Both the position numbers and the translations under genes were made by a program. From an uncultured Oscillospiraceae bacterium (GTDB lineage: Bacteria; Bacillota; Clostridia; Oscillospirales; Acutalibacteraceae): 64,000 nt of DNA. Under the pieces are notes generated by a model. That model ran no database searches and was not told the origin of the DNA. It worked only from the letters and a program-made list of their open reading frames with translations. The DNA is taken from NCBI GenBank assembly GCA_900544715.1, contig UQWL01000009.1:43284-107283 (forward strand). Reading direction: 5' to 3'. Below, in pieces: positions 1 to 8,358 of this stretch (within the stretch, counting starts at the first letter, position 1; the number at the start of each line of letters is the position of its first letter).

Positions 1-1314
1 CGCGTGATGGTGGAGTTTGTTTCCGCCAACCCGACCGGCCCGATGCATATGGGCAATGCCCGCGGCGGCGCGTTGGGGGACTGCCTGGCCGCAGCGCTCG
101 ACTATGCCGGGTTTGACGTGTGCCGGGAATTTTATGTGAACGACGCGGGCAACCAGATCGAAAAATTTGCACTCTCGCTGGAGGTGCGTTATCTTCAGCA
201 TTTTCTGGGAGAAGATGCGGTCGAATTGCCGGAGGATAGTTACCACGGCGATGATATCCGCGTGCGTGCAGAGGAATTCGCCGCGGTTTTCGGAGACCGG
301 TATGTAAATGCGGACGAGTCCGAACGCCGGCAGGCGCTGGTTGATTTCGCCCTGCCAAAGAATATTGCCGGCATGCAGGAAACGCTCTCCAAATACCGCA
401 TCCAGTATGACAACTGGTTCTATGAGAGCACCGTCCACCAGGACGGGGAATTGAAAGAAACCATTGAGCTATTCCGTAAGGCTGGACTCACCTATGAAAA
501 AGACGGCGCGCTTTGGTACAAGGCGACCGAGCGCGGCGCGGAAAAGGATGAGGTGCTCGTGCGAGCCAACGGCAATCCAACCTATTTCGCCGCCGACGTC
601 GCCTATCACCGCAACAAGTTGGTAAAGCGCGGCTACGATCAGGCCATCGATATCTGGGGTGCGGATCACCACGGCCATGTCGCCCGCATGAAAGGCGCGC
701 TGGAGGCGATTGGGATCGATCCCAACCGGCTGGACGTCATTCTAATGCAGCTTGTGCGGCTTGTCAGCGGCGGCGAGGTAGTGCGGATGTCCAAGCGCAC
801 GGGGAAGGCGATCACGCTGACCGATTTGCTGGACGATATTCCGGTCGATGCAGCGCGCTTTCTCTTCAACCTGCGTGAGCCCGGCTCCCAAATGGAATTT
901 GACCTTGACCTGGCCGTTGAGCAAAGCGCGCAAAACCCCGTGTATTACTGCCAGTATGCGCACGCGCGCATTTGCAGCATTTTGAAAAAGCTCGCGTCAG
1001 AGGGCGTTGCCCCGCGGGAGTGCACGGAGCAGGAGCTTTGCCTGCTAGCTACCCCGGAGGAGCGGGCACTGATCCGCCACCTCGCCGCCCTGACGGATGA
1101 AATCATTCTGGCAGCGAAAAATTATGACCCTGCTCGGATCACCCGTTATGTAATTGAGCTTGCCACGCTTTTCCACAAATTTTATAACGCCTGCCGTGTC
1201 CGCGTGGAAGATGATTCGCTCATGCAGGCGCGCATTTACCTTTGCATCTGTGTGCGGGATACGATCCGCAATATTCTGGAAATGCTCAAGATCACGGTGC
1301 CGGAAAGCATGTGA
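1..1314 (+). CDS. argS: arginyl-tRNA synthetase, 5' truncated by the window edge
   Basis: Charges tRNA-Arg with arginine in the cytoplasm. The frame is open from the first base, so about 120 N-terminal residues are probably missing compared with the usual length of about 560. The class I signature HMGN lies at visible residues 17-20, and the KMSKS-type loop reads MSKRTG near residue 263. The last 150 residues look like the DALR anticodon-binding domain (YCQYAHARI start). The gene ends in TGA and is followed by a terminator-like hairpin. No upstream context is visible. Identification is firm; only the start is unknown. Confidence 0.97.
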   Translation, partial: RVMVEFVSANPTGPMHMGNARGGALGDCLAAALDYAGFDVCREFYVNDAGNQIEKFALSLEVRYLQHFLGEDAVELPEDSYHGDDIRVRAEEFAAVFGDRYVNADESERRQALVDFALPKNIAGMQETLSKYRIQYDNWFYESTVHQDGELKETIELFRKAGLTYEKDGALWYKATERGAEKDEVLVRANGNPTYFAADVAYHRNKLVKRGYDQAIDIWGADHHGHVARMKGALEAIGIDPNRLDVILMQLVRLVSGGEVVRMSKRTGKAITLTDLLDDIPVDAARFLFNLREPGSQMEFDLDLAVEQSAQNPVYYCQYAHARICSILKKLASEGVAPRECTEQELCLLATPEERALIRHLAALTDEIILAAKNYDPARITRYVIELATLFHKFYNACRVRVEDDSLMQARIYLCICVRDTIRNILEMLKITVPESM

Positions 1315-1330
1315 CCTTCTTTTGATAGCC

Positions 1331-1376
1331 AACCGGCCGGGGGCAGAATTTAACACTCCGACCGGTTTTTACTTTT
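1331..1376 (+). terminator. probable argS terminator
   Basis: AACCGGcCGG pairs with CCGaCCGGTT with one C-A mismatch, and the hairpin runs straight into a T-rich stretch. It sits 17 bases after the argS stop. Confidence 0.5.
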
Positions 1377-1399
1377 TAAGTCATGTTGAGAGGGCTGTT

Positions 1400-1567
1400 T
1401 TATGGCTGCTGCCCTTTTAAAATTTTCTCCGCAACGGCGCGCAGCTGCGCCTCATCCGTAATTTGGATGCCTGTCTGCGCAATCGTCTCCTGCACGAAAA
1501 CAGGCAGCGTTTTGAAATACTGGTTGAGCTTTTGATCTTCCCATACGGGCGTTGGTATTTGAGCCAT
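1400..1567 (-). CDS. small conserved-looking protein, 55 aa
   Basis: A short gene starting MAQIPTPVWEDQKLNQYF and ending EKILKGQQP. A textbook ribosome binding site (TGGAGGAATTCCG before ATG) decides the start, and the stop is TAA. The product is acidic and hydrophilic, with no signal peptide, membrane segment or cysteine, and is probably a small helical cytoplasmic protein. Its spacing from argS (convergent) and from the lysC terminator makes it an independent minus-strand unit or a read-through tail of hom-lysC. I do not recognise a named family, though similar tiny proteins occur in Clostridia from memory. The evidence is the ribosome binding site and composition only. Confidence 0.7.
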   Translation of the reverse strand: MAQIPTPVWEDQKLNQYFKTLPVFVQETIAQTGIQITDEAQLRAVAEKILKGQQP

Positions 1568-1632
1568 CGGAATTCCTCCATTTTCTTGATTTTTCTAACC
1601 GTCTGTATTCCCTATTATTGACCAGAAAGCCG

Positions 1633-1669
1633 AAAAAAACCGTCCAGCACAAAACGTGCGGACGGTTTT
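1633..1669 (-). terminator. lysC terminator (possibly bidirectional)
   Basis: Perfect 8-bp stem AACCGTCC / GGACGGTT at 1638-1645 and 1660-1667. An A-run flanks one side and a T-run the other. It lies 25 bases after the lysC stop on the minus strand. Confidence 0.8.
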
Positions 1670-1693
1670 CCTTTTTGATAAACACGGAACAGC

Positions 1694-2905
1694 TTACTCC
1701 ACCGGGATAAACGCCTTATGCACCGCAGCTACCGCGCGGTCGGCATCCTTCTCATCGATCAGAACGGAAATTTTGATCTCGCTCGTCGCGATCATCTGGA
1801 TATTGACATCAATTTCATACAGGGCTTCAAACATCTTTGCCGCCGTGCCGGGGTGGGTTTCCATACCCGCGCCGACAACACTGATCTTCGCCACCTGGTT
1901 ATCCGTTACGATCTCCTTGCCTGCCAGCTCCTCAAACGAGGTGGAGAGAATTTCGGCAACCGTTGCGCCATTGTCCCGGCTGACGGTAAAGGAGATATCC
2001 TTTGTGCCGTCGCGGCCGACAGACTGCAGAATAATATCCACATTAATACCCTTTGCCGCAAGCTTGCTGAAAATTTTAAACGCGATGCCCGGCACATCCG
2101 GCACGCCGATGATGGAGACACGCGTCACATTTGTGTCCTTCGTAACCCCTCTGACCAGCATCTTTTCCATTTTGGCAACCTCCTTCACAATTGTGCCCGG
2201 CACCCTCTTGAGACTGGAGAGCACCTCTACCTCAACATTATATTTTTTCGCCATTTCTACAGACCGGTTATTGAGCACCTGCGCGCCGAGCGTGGCAAGC
2301 TCCAGCATCTCGTCGTAGGTGATCTCCTTGAGCTTCTTCGCGCCCTCGACCTTGCGCGGGTCAGCGGTATATACGCCCTCAACGTCCGTAAAAATCTGGC
2401 AGCGCTCCGCATGCAGGGAGGCGGCAAGCGCAACGGCGGTCGTATCCGAGCCGCCGCGGCCAAAGGTCGTCACGTCATCGTATTTATTGAGGCCCTGGAA
2501 GCCCGCAACGATCACGATGTTTTTGCGCCCGATCTCTGCGCGAAGGCGGTCGGTTTTGATTGATTTGATACGGGCATTGCCATAGGCAGAGCTCGTTTGG
2601 AAACCTGCCTGCCAGCCCAGCAACGAAATGACAGGGAAGCCAAGCTTTTCAATCGCCATTGCCAGCAGGGAGGCGGACATCTGCTCGCCGGCAGTGAGGA
2701 GCACATCCATCTCGCGCTTGGAGCCCTTCGGATTAATTTCAGCCGCCTTTTCGATCAGGTCATCTGTTGTATCGCCCTGTGCGGATACAACGACCACTAC
2801 ATCGTTTCCCTCGCTGTAGGTCTGTGTGACGATCTGCGCAACGTTGCGAACCTTATCGGCATTCGCAACAGAGCTGCCGCCAAATTTTTGTAAAATGAGT
2901 GCCAT
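1694..2905 (-). CDS. lysC: aspartate kinase
   Basis: Phosphorylates aspartate, the first step to lysine, threonine and methionine. It has 403 residues, normal for the monofunctional family. The N-terminal kinase motif KFGGSSV is at residues 7-13, and FGRGGSDTTAVALA marks the amino-acid-kinase active site. Two ACT domains fill the C-terminal third, the usual site of feedback inhibition by lysine or threonine. A strong ribosome binding site (AGGAGGG) precedes ATG. It lies 18 bases downstream of hom and is surely cotranscribed with it. No lysine riboswitch is seen. Confidence 0.96.
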   Translation of the reverse strand: MALILQKFGGSSVANADKVRNVAQIVTQTYSEGNDVVVVVSAQGDTTDDLIEKAAEINPKGSKREMDVLLTAGEQMSASLLAMAIEKLGFPVISLLGWQAGFQTSSAYGNARIKSIKTDRLRAEIGRKNIVIVAGFQGLNKYDDVTTFGRGGSDTTAVALAASLHAERCQIFTDVEGVYTADPRKVEGAKKLKEITYDEMLELATLGAQVLNNRSVEMAKKYNVEVEVLSSLKRVPGTIVKEVAKMEKMLVRGVTKDTNVTRVSIIGVPDVPGIAFKIFSKLAAKGINVDIILQSVGRDGTKDISFTVSRDNGATVAEILSTSFEELAGKEIVTDNQVAKISVVGAGMETHPGTAAKMFEALYEIDVNIQMIATSEIKISVLIDEKDADRAVAAVHKAFIPVE

Positions 2906-2923
2906 TGCAATACCCTCCTATAA

Positions 2924-4162
2924 TCAATAATCCGTCATCCGAATCACAGATTGCGGCGTGAACCCAGTGATTCCGGCGAGCTTCGCCCGCAATTCCCGCT
3001 CCGTATCCTGCGGTGTGATAAACGCGATTTCATCTGCCGGCGCGCCTTCGCAATGCAGCACCGCGATTTCACCAAACGCCTTCCGGGCCCCTTCTAAGGC
3101 CTGATCCGGCTCGCTTGCCTGGGCGCGGATATAAAGCGCCGTGCGCATATCGCGGTAATCGGCCACATAGCCTTCCTCGCTGTTGCCCCAGCCGAAGAGC
3201 TTCTTACGGTTAAGATGCTTTGCGCAGTCGATCACATCGGCCACAACCGCGCTCGCCGTGGGCATCTTGCCCGCGCCACGGCCGTAGAACACCACGTCGC
3301 CAATCGCATCCCCGCGCACGAGGATCGCATTGAACACATCGTCCACACCGGCAAGCTGGCTATGGCGCTCCACAACCGCCGGGCTGACCATTGCGCTAAT
3401 GCGCCCGTTCTTGAGCCTCTTTGCCCGGCCGAGCAGCTTAATCACACCGCCCCAGGCGCGGATATATTCCACATCCCGCAGGTGGATTTTGGTAATGCCC
3501 TCTGTATAAACGCCATCCGGATACACATGCTTGCCAAACGCCAGAGAGGCCAGAATGCAGATCTTGCGGCAGGCGTCGATCCCCTCAATATCGGCCGTCG
3601 GGTCTTTTTCCGCATATCCATTTTCCTGCGCCAGGCGAAGGGCATCTGCAAAGCTCATCTGGTCCTCAATCATACGGGTCAGGATAAAATTCGTCGTACC
3701 GTTGAGAATCCCGGCGATCTCGTCGATCTCATTGGCCGCGAGGCACTGGCTGATCGGCCGGATAATCGGGATACCGCCGCCAACGCTTGCCTCAAAGAGA
3801 AAATTGACGTTGTTTTCTTCCGCTGCCTGAAGCAGCTCGTACCCTTTCGCCGCCACAAGCTCCTTATTGGAGGTGACCACGCTCTTTCCCGCCCTGAGGC
3901 AGGCGAGCACATATTCATACGCCGGATGCAGGCCGCCCATCGTTTCAACCACGATCTTGACTTCCTCATCCTGTAGGATCAATTGAAAATCCTTGGTGAA
4001 TTTTTTTTCATTCGGGTCGCCCGGAAAGTCGCGCAGGTCAAGGATGTACCTGATCTCCATCTCGGTTTGGGTGCTTCTGCGCACAATGCTGTCGTGATTC
4101 TTGCCAAACAGCTCCACTACGCCCGAGCCGACCACGCCATACCCCATTACCGCTACATACAT
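2924..4162 (-). CDS. hom: homoserine dehydrogenase
   Basis: Reduces aspartate semialdehyde to homoserine with NAD(P)H on the way to threonine and methionine. It has 412 residues. The Rossmann motif GYGVVGSG is near residue 8; the homoserine dehydrogenase core (ILNGTTNFIL, then EKDPTADIEGIDACRK) is in the middle; an ACT-like regulatory domain forms the C-terminus. A longer frame starts seven codons upstream, but AAAGGAG lies nine bases before the ATG at 4162, so that start is preferred. It is the first gene of hom-lysC; thrB and thrC are absent here. Confidence 0.95.
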   Translation of the reverse strand: MYVAVMGYGVVGSGVVELFGKNHDSIVRRSTQTEMEIRYILDLRDFPGDPNEKKFTKDFQLILQDEEVKIVVETMGGLHPAYEYVLACLRAGKSVVTSNKELVAAKGYELLQAAEENNVNFLFEASVGGGIPIIRPISQCLAANEIDEIAGILNGTTNFILTRMIEDQMSFADALRLAQENGYAEKDPTADIEGIDACRKICILASLAFGKHVYPDGVYTEGITKIHLRDVEYIRAWGGVIKLLGRAKRLKNGRISAMVSPAVVERHSQLAGVDDVFNAILVRGDAIGDVVFYGRGAGKMPTASAVVADVIDCAKHLNRKKLFGWGNSEEGYVADYRDMRTALYIRAQASEPDQALEGARKAFGEIAVLHCEGAPADEIAFITPQDTERELRAKLAGITGFTPQSVIRMTDY

Positions 4163-4485
4163 GTGTGACAACTCCTTTAACATTCCGCGGGAAAATTCAG
4201 TAAACTAGGGAATCTCAGAATATTTTATCATAAAGCAGCGGCATAATAAAGGGAGAATTTCAACTTTTTTCTTTTCTGCACCACATCCGTCAGAACCGTA
4301 AGCTGGAGCAGAGTAAAATGAGAGAATTTTGTAACATATTTTTAATTGTATTCACAACCCAGCTGTTATAGAATACAAATAACCTGTTTTTTCAGCAAAA
4401 GGGGGCGATGCTTTGCCGGTTTGCGCCCCTTGTGCCCCTAAAACTGCCGTTGCCCACAGGCTGCGGCTATCAAGGATGTGGTATC
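4163..4485. promoter_or_regulatory. divergent intergenic region, hom / AI-2E permease
   Basis: An AT-rich gap of 323 bases with no credible gene. On the minus strand a -10-like TAAAAT (4222-4227) with a weak -35 TTTATT 17 bases away could drive hom. On the plus strand TTCACA-17-TACAAA and an overlapping TATAGA near 4350-4380 could drive the permease. No riboswitch or T-box was recognised. Confidence 0.35.
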
Positions 4486-5694
4486 ATGACAAAAATCGAA
4501 AAACGCAGGCGTTTTATCATCAACACCGTCTATTTTGCGATTATACTGGGCCTCTTTTACTTTTTCATGCGGTTTGCCTTCTGGACATGCTTCCCCTTTA
4601 TCTTGGCCTTTTTTATTGCGATGGCCCTACAGCGCCCCGTCAACTGGATGACCCGCAAAACCCCGCTGAAAAAAGGCCTCATTTCCGGGCTGGCCGTTTT
4701 GCTTGCGCTCGCGGCGATCGTTGCGGTGCTCGCGCTGATCGGCGTACGGATCGTGGATGAGCTGCGGGGCTTTCTTTCTCTTATCACGGCAAAGCTTGAT
4801 AATCTGCCCGTTTTTCTCAAGCAGACAGAGGCCTGGATTTTAGAAAACATCCACTTCCTGCCGGACAGCATTGAAACAATGGCGGCCAACAGTATCCGCG
4901 AGCTTTTTCAGGATTTGGAAACCGGCGCTGCAAATGGCAGATTGAATATCGACCTCTCCATTCTCTCCTCCCCGCTTTCCGGCGTATGGAATACGGCAAA
5001 GCAAATCCCTTCTATTTTTCTTGCCACCTTGATTTCGATCATCGCCTGCTGCTTTATGACGGCGGATTATGACCGCCTCGTCAATTTTGTGAAACGCCAG
5101 TTGCCCGAGGAGCGCAGGGAGGCGCTCAGCGCTTCCAAACGGCTTCTCTTCTCCTCCATGTTTAAAATGCTCCGGGCCTATTTGCTCATCATTCTGATCA
5201 CTTTTGCCGAAATGACCATTGGCCTGGGTATTTTAAAGCTGACGGGCCTGTATGAAAGCAGCTATATCCTTGCCATTGCCCTGCTGACGGCGATTGTTGA
5301 TATTCTCCCGGTGCTAGGGACAGGCACTGTCTTAATCCCATGGGCGGTTTATTCCCTCTGTACGGACCGGGTTGGCTTTGGCATCGGCCTGATTGTGATC
5401 TATGTGGCGATCTCCGTCATCCGGCAAATCATTGAGCCGAAGCTCGTCGCCGGGCAGCTCGGCCTTCCTCCGGTGGTGACGATCGTGGGCATGTATATCG
5501 GGCTTCAGCTATTCGGTTTTATTGGCCTATTCCTAGTTCCCTTGACACTGATTATGCTCAAACTGCTCAACGATCAAAACCTGATCCATCTTTGGAAAAA
5601 GGGCGACGCACCGGCCCCACAGCCAAAATCGCCGGAGCCCGTCCCCAATGACGGAAATGATGCCGCCCCGCCGCCGGACAAGCCCGCCGAATAA
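4486..5694 (+). CDS. AI-2E family transporter (PF01594-type permease)
   Basis: Polytopic membrane protein of 402 residues with about eight hydrophobic segments. The broad hydrophilic region between early and late segments (about residues 85-170) and the C-terminal signature GLPPVVTIVGMYIGL are typical of the AI-2E/YtvI permease family. The C-terminal tail is proline-rich and hydrophilic. Family members transport autoinducer or ions, and YtvI has a sporulation link; the substrate cannot be told here. The start MTKIEKRRRF is preferred over an ATG 78 bases upstream because AAGGATG lies at normal spacing. A strong terminator follows, then spoVT, which agrees with but does not prove a sporulation link. 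Confidence 0.85.
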   Translation: MTKIEKRRRFIINTVYFAIILGLFYFFMRFAFWTCFPFILAFFIAMALQRPVNWMTRKTPLKKGLISGLAVLLALAAIVAVLALIGVRIVDELRGFLSLITAKLDNLPVFLKQTEAWILENIHFLPDSIETMAANSIRELFQDLETGAANGRLNIDLSILSSPLSGVWNTAKQIPSIFLATLISIIACCFMTADYDRLVNFVKRQLPEERREALSASKRLLFSSMFKMLRAYLLIILITFAEMTIGLGILKLTGLYESSYILAIALLTAIVDILPVLGTGTVLIPWAVYSLCTDRVGFGIGLIVIYVAISVIRQIIEPKLVAGQLGLPPVVTIVGMYIGLQLFGFIGLFLVPLTLIMLKLLNDQNLIHLWKKGDAPAPQPKSPEPVPNDGNDAAPPPDKPAE

Positions 5695-5734
5695 TGAGCT
5701 TTTTCAGATTTTTCTTTCCAAGAAATGATTTAAA

Positions 5735-5780
5735 ACGCGCCGCAAAGATTGTGTCTCTACAATTTTTGTGGCGTATTTTT
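5735..5780 (+). terminator. intrinsic terminator of the AI-2E permease
   Basis: A 14-bp stem (5739-5752 with 5759-5772, three G-T pairs), hexanucleotide loop GTCTCT, then ATTTTT. Confidence 0.85.
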
Positions 5781-5835
5781 CAGCCTTGTTTATGAGAAGG
5801 AAAATATTCCATTCCGGATTTTTCATTGCATATAG

Positions 5836-5864
5836 GTATAAAAATTTCCACGGCGCAGATACTA
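5836..5864 (+). promoter_or_regulatory. possible forespore sigma-G/F-type promoter of spoVT
   Basis: GTATA at 5836-5840, 17 bases, then GATACTA at 5858-5864. The forespore consensus is about G(C/T)ATA, 17-18 bases, CATNNTA. spoVT is a sigma-G gene in Bacillus subtilis. The match is good but not perfect (G for the first C of the -10). Confidence 0.45.
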
Positions 5865-5974
5865 TTTTTGCCTCAGACAGCGGCGGACTTCGTTTCCCGC
5901 CCTGTTCCAACTATTATCCGCCGGGCTGCACGGCGGCAGTCAGGGAAAATTATAATGGAGGAGTTATCTATACT

Positions 5975-6517
5975 ATGAAAGCCACTGGAATTGTACGAAG
6001 GATCGACGACTTGGGACGCGTGGTCATTCCAAAAGAAATTCGCCGCACGATGCGGATTCGTGAGGGTGACCCGCTTGAAATATATACGGATGCGGACGGC
6101 GAGGTGATCTTTAAAAAGTATTCCCCCATAGGGGAGCTTTCTTCCTTCACCGGCCAGTATGCGGAGGTCCTTTCCCGCAGCACAAACCTGCCCGTTCTCA
6201 TCTGCGACAGGGATCATGTCATTGCCTGCGCGGGTATTCCAAAGCGGGAAGCGGTAGACCGGCGAATTTCAACCAACCTGGAAGCACTCATGGAGAAACG
6301 CTCAAATTTTGTTTACAGCGGCTCGGGCGAATCGCTTCGCCCGGTGGAAGGGCTGGAGCGCATGGCCGGGATTGCCTATCCGATCATTGGTTCGGGCGAT
6401 GTGTCCGGCGCTGTCGTGCTCCTGATGGCAGAAAATGGCGCCACGGCCCCATCCTCAACGGAGATCAAACTGATGCAGGTTGCCGCCTCCTTCCTTGGCA
6501 AGCAGATGGAGGAATAA
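5975..6517 (+). CDS. spoVT: stage V sporulation regulator SpoVT
   Basis: Transcription factor that tunes forespore gene expression. It has 180 residues, close to the 178 of B. subtilis SpoVT. The N-terminal AbrB/MazE DNA-binding domain reads IVRRIDDLGRVVIPKEIRR (residues 5-23). A GAF-like effector domain occupies about residues 55-178, ending LMQVAASFLGKQMEE. The ribosome binding site GGAGGAG lies before the ATG; the longer upstream open frame is rejected. It is monocistronic between two terminators, with a forespore-type promoter candidate upstream. It shows the organism is, or descends from, an endospore former. Confidence 0.93.
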   Translation: MKATGIVRRIDDLGRVVIPKEIRRTMRIREGDPLEIYTDADGEVIFKKYSPIGELSSFTGQYAEVLSRSTNLPVLICDRDHVIACAGIPKREAVDRRISTNLEALMEKRSNFVYSGSGESLRPVEGLERMAGIAYPIIGSGDVSGAVVLLMAENGATAPSSTEIKLMQVAASFLGKQMEE

Positions 6518-6537
6518 CCCGTCTATTTCAACAGATC

Positions 6538-6582
6538 AGAGCGCGCTGCAAAGGTGATGCCGAAAGCAGCGCGCTCTTTCTC
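6538..6582 (+). terminator. spoVT terminator
   Basis: Perfect 12-bp stem AGAGCGCGCTGC / GCAGCGCGCTCT followed by TTCTCTTTC. Confidence 0.8.
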
Positions 6583-6889
6583 TTTCCCTCTCCCAATCGG
6601 AACCGTTGGAGAAGGCGGGGTCATCTATCTAAAATGCGCCGTGTGCCTATCGGCCGCCCCCGGCTCCCCTGTGGACGGACCATCCGCCACCGGAGGACGC
6701 ATCGGCGCTTATTGTTCTCCCCGATTACAGTCTATGCCCTTCCCCCCGTGTTAGCGACTGCTCTTCTTGCCCATCATTCGGTGCGTTTTGTCCCCTTTTT
6801 AAAAAATGGAACGGAAACCGCCTGGCTTTTCCCCCTCTTTCTCAAAATCATGGGCCAAAAAGAAATCCCGGTTAATTTGTCCGCTGCAA
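6583..6889. other. intergenic, nothing recognised
   Basis: About 300 bases between the spoVT terminator and the mtnN promoter. Open frames here have no ribosome binding site and unlikely composition (proline/arginine-rich). No repeat or strong hairpin stood out. Confidence 0.5.
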
Positions 6890-6918
6890 TTGATTTCCTT
6901 TTCTTTCTCTTCTATAAT
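6890..6918 (+). promoter_or_regulatory. sigma-A promoter of the MTA/SAH nucleosidase gene
   Basis: TTGATT-17-TATAAT, ending 27 bases before the gene. Confidence 0.75.
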
Positions 6919-6944
6919 GAAGCATAGCCTTTTTAGAAGAAGGG

Positions 6945-7676
6945 ATGGATTCTAACGTGAAAAAAAAGATCCTTGGCCTCGCTTTTGCCGATGAGATGGA
7001 ATATGCCCCGTTTTTGGCCTATGCGCAGCAGCAGGGCTTTCAGGCGGAGGAAAAACGCGGAAACACCGGCCTTGTGATGACGCTTCAGGAAGGTGACCGC
7101 CAGCTGGAAATCCACGCCGTACAGTGCGGGATCGGGAAGGTGAACGCAGCGAGCGCCGTTTCCTTTTTAATTGCAGATAACGGCGCGCAGATGGTCTGTA
7201 ACGCAGGCCTCTCCGGCGCGGTATCCGGGCTGCGGCGGGGCGATCTCGTGGCCGGGACGACCTATGTGGAATGTGATTTTGACCTCAGCGCCATCGGTGT
7301 GCCGGCTGGCCAGAAGCCTGGGCAGGAATGGGTTTATCAGGCGGATGAAACGCTTCTGCGCCTGGCGCTTGCGCACCCCGGCCTGCGTGAGGGGAAATTG
7401 GGCACGGGAGATTTCTTTTTAACTGACGCTGAGCGCAAAAGGGATTATAGCGAGCGTTTTGGCATCACCGCCTTTGATATGGAAACTGCGGCGATCGCCT
7501 CTGTTTGCCATAAATGTGGGATTCCGTTTTTATGCCTGCGCAAAATATCCGACGATGCGGATGACTCCGCTACGGAACAATACCGAGAAATGAACGAACG
7601 GGCGGAGGATACGCTGACCAACGTGTTGCAGGATCTCTTTCATCGCATTCTGGCGGAAGATGCTCTTTGGGATTGA
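6945..7676 (+). CDS. mtnN: 5'-methylthioadenosine/S-adenosylhomocysteine nucleosidase family protein
   Basis: Hydrolyses the glycosidic bond of MTA and SAH, feeding adenine and sulfur salvage. It has 243 residues, normal length. Family marks are GIGKVNAA (residues about 66-73) and AFDMETAAIASVC (about 181-193), the nucleoside-binding M-E pair, followed by the aspartate at ISDDAD. The ATG at 6945 sits right after AAGGG; an in-frame GTG at 6957 has better spacing, so the start is uncertain by four codons. It is monocistronic, with a clear promoter and a shared terminator. Other PNP/UDP family specificities are possible. Confidence 0.87.
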   Translation: MDSNVKKKILGLAFADEMEYAPFLAYAQQQGFQAEEKRGNTGLVMTLQEGDRQLEIHAVQCGIGKVNAASAVSFLIADNGAQMVCNAGLSGAVSGLRRGDLVAGTTYVECDFDLSAIGVPAGQKPGQEWVYQADETLLRLALAHPGLREGKLGTGDFFLTDAERKRDYSERFGITAFDMETAAIASVCHKCGIPFLCLRKISDDADDSATEQYREMNERAEDTLTNVLQDLFHRILAEDALWD

Positions 7677-7686
7677 ATCATTCGAT

Positions 7687-7736
7687 ACAAAACCAGGGGG
7701 AAACGCAGTTTCATGCGTTTCCCCCTGGTTTTATTA
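7687..7736. terminator. bidirectional terminator between mtnN and the Usp gene
   Basis: A near-perfect long stem, AAAACCAGGGGGAAACGCA paired with its complement across a six-base loop, with A-run and T-run flanks. It serves the convergent genes on both sides. Confidence 0.9.
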
Positions 7737-7779
7737 TCTATTATATTATATGAAAAATTTACGCCGTTGCCCGCCCTTT

Positions 7780-8202
7780 TCAGCGCCGTATCGCCTGGGG
7801 TACGGTTGCCGGAATCATCTGATAAATTTTACCATCACCATCCACCATGCTGATCGGCACCTCCGGCGCCAACAGGTGAACATCTTCTACAAAACGTGCG
7901 CTGTTTTCCCGCGGGAATCCCATTACGATATTGACAGCGCCTTCCTTGACAGCGTGTACTGCGGCAGTAATCGCGGGGCTGTCATTAAAATAAACCGTCA
8001 TCTCCGCATTGACTGCCTTTGCCTGCTGGTGCAAACGCTCAAGCGTCTCAGAGTTTGGCTGGAAGCATTCCTCCATTCGCTGTACGCTGACGACCTGCAA
8101 CGGGACACCTTCGCCATCCGCGATCTTTTTGCCCGCCCGGATCAGCCGCTCGCAATCGGGTTGGCTGGTCACGCACACCAACACGCAAGCTTTCTTTGAC
8201 AT
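7780..8202 (-). CDS. Usp-like domain protein similar to the KdpD Usp region
   Basis: A 140-residue cytoplasmic protein that opens with VLVCVTSQPDCERLIRAG, like the universal-stress-protein domain of the sensor KdpD. There is no kinase or membrane part. The later segment AVKEGAVNIVMGFPRENS resembles the nucleotide-contact loop of Usp folds. The ribosome binding site AGAAGGAGGTGA is almost fully complementary to 16S rRNA, implying strong translation. It may sense nucleotide or potassium status, but this is inference from domain similarity. Confidence 0.75.
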   Translation of the reverse strand: MSKKACVLVCVTSQPDCERLIRAGKKIADGEGVPLQVVSVQRMEECFQPNSETLERLHQQAKAVNAEMTVYFNDSPAITAAVHAVKEGAVNIVMGFPRENSARFVEDVHLLAPEVPISMVDGDGKIYQMIPATVPQAIRR

Positions 8203-8358
8203 GGACTCACCTCCTTCTTGCTTCCTTCAAGGTACATCCATATCATACCGCTGATATGTTGCGGGTTTTGTAAAAAACAATGACCAAAGTATAAACTTCC
8301 CTGCCCATCCTTCACGATTTTTCAAGATGAAATTCGTGCATAATGCACAAAAAATGCT

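Noticed and set aside
4408..4485. N-terminal extension of the AI-2E permease
   Set aside because: The GGGGG run is only two bases from that ATG and the extra residues are not membrane-like or conserved-looking; the ATG at 4486 has a better site.
6634..6927. 97-codon plus-strand frame before mtnN
   Set aside because: No ribosome binding site, arginine/proline-rich noise, and it runs over the mtnN promoter.
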